Source of the DNA: Rapana venosa
Taxonomy: Eukaryota; Mollusca; Gastropoda; Neogastropoda; Muricidae
Direction of reading: 5' to 3'
Assembly (NCBI GenBank): GCA_028751875.1
Contig: CM054155.1
Coordinates: 54,290,171 to 54,354,170 of the forward strand
DNA length: 64,000 nucleotides
Under the pieces are notes generated by a model, which was not told the origin of the DNA, searched no databases, and was given only the letters and a program-made list of their open reading frames with translations. Position numbers and translations under genes: made by a program. Shown here piece after piece: positions 60,085 through 64,000 of the stretch (its first letter is position 1; every line of letters starts with the position of its first letter).

Positions 60085-60216
60085 ACCCCCGAGATGGCAG
60101 ATACGGTTCAGAGTGTGTAATCTCAGGCACGAAGTGTGATGTGGATAACAGTGTTTGTGTTGACGGCATTTGTCAATGCCAGCCAGGCTACACACCTAAT
60201 CGAGACTTTTCATGCT
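60085..60216 (+). CDS. EB-module exon, phase 1-1
   Basis: The clearest host exon. The acceptor is TG-rich then ACAG (AG at 60083-60084) and the donor is GTAAGG at 60217. Its 132 nt encode PRDGRYGSECVISGTKCDVD, NSVCVDGICQCQPGYTP and NRDFSC. The C-x7-C-x6-C-x4-C-x1-C spacing with C-x-C-x-x-GY is characteristic of EB modules found in secreted and transmembrane invertebrate proteins. Two bases complete the first codon and one base follows the last TGC, so it is phase 1-1 and insertable without frame change. A CT array starts 8 bp into the intron. Other exons of the gene are not recognisable to the right within the window. Confidence 0.78.
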
Positions 60217-60224
60217 GTAAGGCT

Positions 60225-60239
60225 CTCTCTCTCTCTCTT

Positions 60240-60333
<94 letters not shown>

Positions 60334-60336
60334 CTT
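60225..60336. repeat. (CT)n microsatellite 8 bp after a splice donor
   Basis: Nearly pure CT array starting within the donor-proximal intron. Mirrors the CT array after the 17380 exon. Confidence 0.97.
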
Positions 60337-60579
60337 TTGGGTGTTAAATTGAATTTCACCAGTGCACACGGTCCTGTCAAATCTTTGCATAATATTTCAA
60401 AAGTATCAAGGACTGCAGAAGTTCTTTGGTACGGTACTCTGCCAGCGGCTGGGCAACATGCCATGCCTTTCACAAGTCTAGTCTTCAGGGGGCCTGTGGC
60501 TGTTTTCAACCCATATTCCTGGCTTTCATGTTATGAAGGGCTAACGGAAATGCTGCAATGCCAATTGCCATGCTGTCAA

Positions 60580-61570
60580 CATGTTGCCAACTGGACGGTG
60601 TAGTCCTTTGTTTGCTCCTCACCCTGTTATTTTGGGCGGGATACTTCTGTGCTGTGGAGACGTAGGGAGGACCTTTGGGCCTGTGCCTCCACGACCTGAG
60701 GCATTGAAACAGCGTGTGCTGACCAACAGTGGATGGAGGAGCAGCATGGCCAAGACACGCAACGCATCAGACATCGGCCGTCGAGCAGCCTCTCCCCCAC
60801 CTTCTGCCCAGGACCCTTCTTCTCTTGATGAAATCACGGCTATGTTGAAGTCCATGGACAGTACGATGAACGCCAGGTTTGGTTTGATGACATTCACGAG
60901 AAATTTGCAGTCCCTCGGGAAAGGTTGGTGGGTCTTCCGGAAGAAGTGAGTGTGCTGCATGACCAGAATATTGACATGACAAATGCAAAGGTTGAAGAAG
61001 ATTGATGTGCCAGGAAAAAAAGACTGAAGACTTAGAATGAAGGTCAAACGTAATAATCTGTTTTTCTATGGAATAAAACGTTGTTCAGGGGAAAGAAAGG
61101 AAGATGTAAAGGGATTATCAAAGACTTACTAACTGACAAAACGAATATGACTAAAAACGTTGACTTTGACAGAGAACATTGACTTGGTGACAAAAAATGC
61201 CGATATAGCTGCTATATGCACGATTTATAAGATAGTTCACTGATATTCAGTGATAAAAACGAAGATTGAAGGGTAGCACCATCTTCATAGGTGAGGAGAT
61301 TTCCTCCCGTGTGGGTGTAAATAGTGCAAAAACTGTCACCTCATCTTAGGAATGCTAGAAGTGATGGTCGGAAAGTCTTAATGGTTCTTCACCACCTCAT
61401 CATTGACAACACAAAGTTGTTTGGGTTCTTTTCTGGATGATCATAATCAACTGAAATGGTCAAGATATGAAAACGGCCAGCCCTTTACTTTGTGTCATTT
61501 GTGCCCAGAGGACCCAGATAAAGATAAACAAGGCTATCAACAGTTTTCCAACACCGCTTTTAAGTCAATC
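60580..61570 (+). pseudogene. LINE ORF1 (L1/Tx1-like) with degenerate 2A-like N-terminus
   Basis: The + strand begins ILLCCGDVGRTFGPVPPRPE (60635-60695), close to the LL-x-CGDVExNPGP skipping motif but with E-x-N-P changed. It continues RNASDIGRRAASPPPSAQDP and SSLDEITAMLKSMDSTMNAR, a linker and coiled coil. In other frames it gives RNNLFFYGIKR, EDVKGLSKTY/LLTDK (about 61040-61140), GSTIFIGEEISSRVRVN (about 61275-61320), HHLIIDNTKLFG (about 61390-61425) and QLKWSRYENGQPFTLC (about 61450-61500). These are the RRM-like and C-terminal domains of L1-type ORF1 proteins. No EN or RT follows. Frameshifts disrupt it. Confidence 0.65.
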
Positions 61571-61676
61571 TGAAAACACAGCACCTGCGCAAAGGTGTCT
61601 TGCCCAGTTGCACAGGTTGGCAGTTGATGATAAACACGTGAAAAGTACATTGGTATACACACGCTTATATATAGGT

Positions 61677-61720
<44 letters not shown>

Positions 61721-61752
61721 TATATATATATTATATATTATATATATATATA
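61677..61752. repeat. (TA)n microsatellite
   Basis: Nearly pure TA array with a few AA/TT interruptions. Tyr/Ile frames are artefacts. Confidence 0.97.
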
Positions 61753-61759
61753 CATATAT

Positions 61760-62360
61760 ATGGATACAGACTTTATGATCTCCCTTGCATCCTTTTGATG
61801 GGAAAACAGGATCCCTAAAGACCATAAGGTACAAAGATTCGTTAGCCACTTATTTTCATAAACATTTTTTACCACTTTTATTTTCATATATTTTCATTCT
61901 CTTTCTATTTTTCATCTTTTGCTGGCAGCAGTGGTAGACCACAAGAATATCTATTTATTCTTAGGTCAGCAATAGACACTTCTGAATTATGGAGGGTGTC
62001 TTGCTGTTAGTATCAAATAGGATAAGTAAGGGAAGATTCAAACACTGCCGGGACCTCTGAAGAGTGCTCAACAAGGAGCCGAAACTCGAGTCAGGTCATG
62101 CTAAAGGCATGGTCCTTACTCAATTATACCGCAAATGCTGCCTTCAAAATTGTATAGTGTAGTGAATTTTTTTTCCAAATCTTGGACACCAATCATTTTT
62201 ATGATGGAATGAAGTTGTAACTGGTTACCTGCACACGTTTATCCTCTCTATATTTTGTCAAATATATGTTTGGTCAAGTAGAAAATAGCATCTCTTCTGA
62301 GATCCAAGTAAAGGCCATTTATCTTCAGCTTTATTCTGTGTAACTCTAAAAGTTTGTCTG
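61760..62360 (+). repeat. Foldback-type repeat, copy 1
   Basis: Begins ACAGACTTTATGATCTCCCT and contains CTTTTGCTGGCAGCAGTGGT, GACCTCTGAAGAGTGCTCAA, GAGTCAGGTCATGCTAAAGG and AACTGGTTACCTGCACACGT. The same words recur in the same direction in 62405-63190 and inverted in 63235-63735. No coding motif. Confidence 0.75.
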
Positions 62361-62404
62361 TCTTGTTCTGTTTCACTTGCTATGCAAGCTAAAACAGAAA
62401 CATT

Positions 62405-63190
62405 GTCTGTATACAGACTTTATGATTCCATGCATCCTTTTGACTAGGAAAAAGGATCCCTAGCAGAGACATAAAAGGTAACAGGAGTCCATAAACCTAT
62501 GTCGTAGGGGAAGCGAGGCGTCAGAGACCTCACTTCCTAGGGCCAGCATATTGTAGGATCGGCCGCCATCTTCCTCTCCTCGCTGTTTTACCTTCACTTG
62601 ATTCCTAAATGATGGGCGTACCCATTTATAGTAGTGAAACTGGGAAATGTAACTGAGCAAAGGCGCGCAAAAACGGTCAGACCATTACAACTGGTAACAT
62701 GCTGATCATACTAATTTGGTGGGGAAGCGAGATGCTCGACCATGAGCCATCCGTCCTAAAAGAACATAATCACGAATAATCATTGAACCACTTATTTTCA
62801 TATAGATTTTTTTACCACTATTATTTTAATATATTTTCCTTCTCTTTCTATTTTTCATCTTTTGCTGGCAGCAGTAGTAGACCACAGGAATATCTATTTA
62901 TTTGTTAGGTCAGCAATAGACACTTATGAATTATGGAGGGTGTCTTGCTGTTAGTACCTCAGAGGATGAGTAAGGGAGGATTCAGACACTGCCGGGACCT
63001 CTGAAGAGTGCTCAACCAGGAGCCAAAACTCGAGTCAGTTCAGGCCACAGGCATGGTCCTTACTCAACTATTCCCCAAATGCTGCCTTCAAAGTTTCATA
63101 TTGTAGTGATTTTTTTTCGCATCTTGGACAAAAATCATTTTTATGAAGTTGTAACTGGTTACCTGCACTTGTTTTTTCTAACTATATTTT
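62405..63190 (+). repeat. Foldback-type repeat, copy 2 (split by a SINE)
   Basis: Same sequence as copy 1, starting ACAGACTTTATGATTCC, interrupted at about 62475-62760 by a minus-strand 5S/tRNA SINE, then continuing from CACTTATTTTCATATAG to AACTGGTTACCTGCAC. It ends at the (TA)n centre at 63193. Confidence 0.75.
62475..62760 (-). mobile_element. 5S/tRNA chimeric SINE in the foldback repeat
   Basis: Reverse complement of the 49662 element: GAGTCCATAAACC tail, GCGAGGCGTCAGAGACCTCA and CTTCCTAGGGCCAGCATATT body, GCGCGCAAAAACGGTCAG 5S-like part, GGTGGGGAAGCGAG and GAGCCATCCGT head. It is flanked by related AGA(G)ACATAA words (62464-62475 and about 62758-62768), consistent with a target-site duplication. 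Confidence 0.8.
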
Positions 63191-63192
63191 GT

Positions 63193-63194
63193 CC

Positions 63195-63228
<34 letters not shown>
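63193..63228. repeat. (TA)n at centre of inverted repeat
   Basis: About 17 TA units lying between the two opposing foldback copies. Confidence 0.95.
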
Positions 63229-63229
<1 letters not shown>

Positions 63230-63234
63230 CTGAG

Positions 63235-63735
63235 ACAAAAGAGTGAGGAAAAACAAGTGCAGGTAACCAATTACAACTTCATTCTGATCATAAACTAATT
63301 TTGGTTCTAGATTCGAGGAAAAAAAAATCACTCAAGATAAAACTTTGAAGGCAGCATTAGGGGAATATTTGAGTAAGGACCATGCTTTCGGCCTGACCTG
63401 ACTCGAGTTTCGGCTCCTGGTTGAGCACTCTTCAGAGGTCCCGGCACTCTTTGAAACCTCACTCCTCCTTTGTGGTAGGTAACAGCAAGACACCCTCCAG
63501 AATTTATAAGTGTCTATTGCCAGCCTAAGAATAAATAGATAATTTTGTGGCTTACCACCGCTGCCAGCGAAAGATGAAAAACAGAAAGAGAAGGAAACTA
63601 TGCAAAAATAATAGTGGTTAAAAAATGTTCTTTAAAAATGCAAATGAAAAAAAGTGGCTAATGAATCTTTGTGCCTTATGTTCTTTGGGGATCCTTTTTT
63701 CTATCTAAAGGATGCAAGGGAGATCATACAGAGGG
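63235..63735 (-). repeat. Foldback-type repeat, copy 3 (inverted)
   Basis: Reverse complement of copy 2 without the SINE: GTGCAGGTAACCAATTACAA, TGAGCACTCTTCAGAGGTCC, CACCGCTGCCAGCGAAAGAT, GGATGCAAGGGAGATCATAC. Together with copy 2 it forms a palindrome of about 500 bp arms. Confidence 0.78.
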
Positions 63736-63739
63736 CTGG

Positions 63740-64000
63740 ATGTAAAAAAGTTATTGTTATGCTTATTCTATAACCCTCTAAAAATAAAATTTGTTCATTG
63801 TTCATTGTTCATACAGTCTGTGTCCAGCCAATGGGTCAATTTTAGCTGGATAGCAATGTTAACCCGAACATTGTCAGACACATTTATATATATATAAAAT
63901 ATCATGCGAGAAAAGTAAGTTGGCTGCTCATTTAGACATTTTCAAACCTACCTGCTGAGTGAATGGTGCCATATTTGGTTTACTGCTCCCCTGTGTCTTT
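63740..64000. other. No feature seen
   Basis: AT-rich sequence with a short TA run (63885-63898). No coding or repeat assignment. Confidence 0.5.

Noticed and set aside
60956..61047. Minus-strand 142-codon frame at 60619-61047
   Set aside because: It is antisense to the LINE ORF1, whose + strand frame has recognisable motifs.

Overview
The window is animal nuclear DNA. It has intron-exon structure, dense non-LTR retrotransposon remnants, tRNA/5S-derived SINEs and many (TG)n, (CT)n and (TA)n microsatellites. The LINE and SINE families (CR1-like elements ending in (ATT)n, a 5S/tRNA chimeric SINE, a SINE with a conserved head ending in a CR1-like tail) and the EB-type cysteine-rich exons resemble marine mollusc genomes, probably a gastropod. 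The mollusc assignment is an inference from family resemblance. There is no bacterial-style gene organisation, no rRNA or tRNA gene and no CRISPR array.

The only convincing host coding sequence is a set of short, widely spaced + strand exons at about 4.8, 17.3, 29.8 and 60.1 kb, with a corrupted duplicate at 45.2 kb. Each encodes a cysteine-rich EB/EGF-like module, and the three intact ones are phase 1-1 with recognisable splice sites. Introns are 12-15 kb or longer and filled with repeats. The exons probably belong to one large secreted or membrane gene, or to tandem relatives. The 4.8 kb exon is broken by single-base insertions.

Layout. 0-3 kb: minus-strand LINE remnant. 4.8 kb: degraded EB exon. 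5.0-8.5 kb: three-level nest of LINEs. 8.5-10.9 kb: minus-strand L2/CR1-like LINE. 11.9-15.6 kb: nearly full-length + strand CR1-like LINE. 16.4-18.8 kb: two minus-strand LINE ends, one with an RNase H domain, around the 17.3 kb EB exon. 19.2-50.0 kb: a block of about 15.1-15.6 kb present twice head to tail. Each copy holds a minus-strand LINE interrupted by a tRNA-type SINE, an EB exon followed by a splice-donor minisatellite, and a + strand LINE with a 2A-like motif interrupted by a 5S/tRNA SINE, with a second such SINE at the end. Both copies are full of homopolymer-like sequence errors, worst toward the middle, so this block may be an assembly artefact. 50-51 kb: unrecognised coding-like pieces. 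51.1-51.8 kb: a 700 bp (TG)n-rich tract. 52.8-53.7 kb: an RT fragment inserted with a 12 bp target duplication into a 45 bp minisatellite. 55.7-58.4 kb: a + strand LINE split by a minus-strand CR1-like LINE. 58.4-59.3 kb: second copy of the 53 kb RT family, inverted. 60.1 kb: EB exon. 60.6-61.6 kb: LINE ORF1 with a degenerate 2A-like motif. 61.8-63.7 kb: three copies of one repeat, two forming an inverted pair around (TA)n, one split by a 5S/tRNA SINE.

No operon or pathway logic applies. The biology is exon-shuffled extracellular modules in introns built from successive retrotransposon insertions. Nearly all open frames are either LINE fragments or translations of microsatellites.
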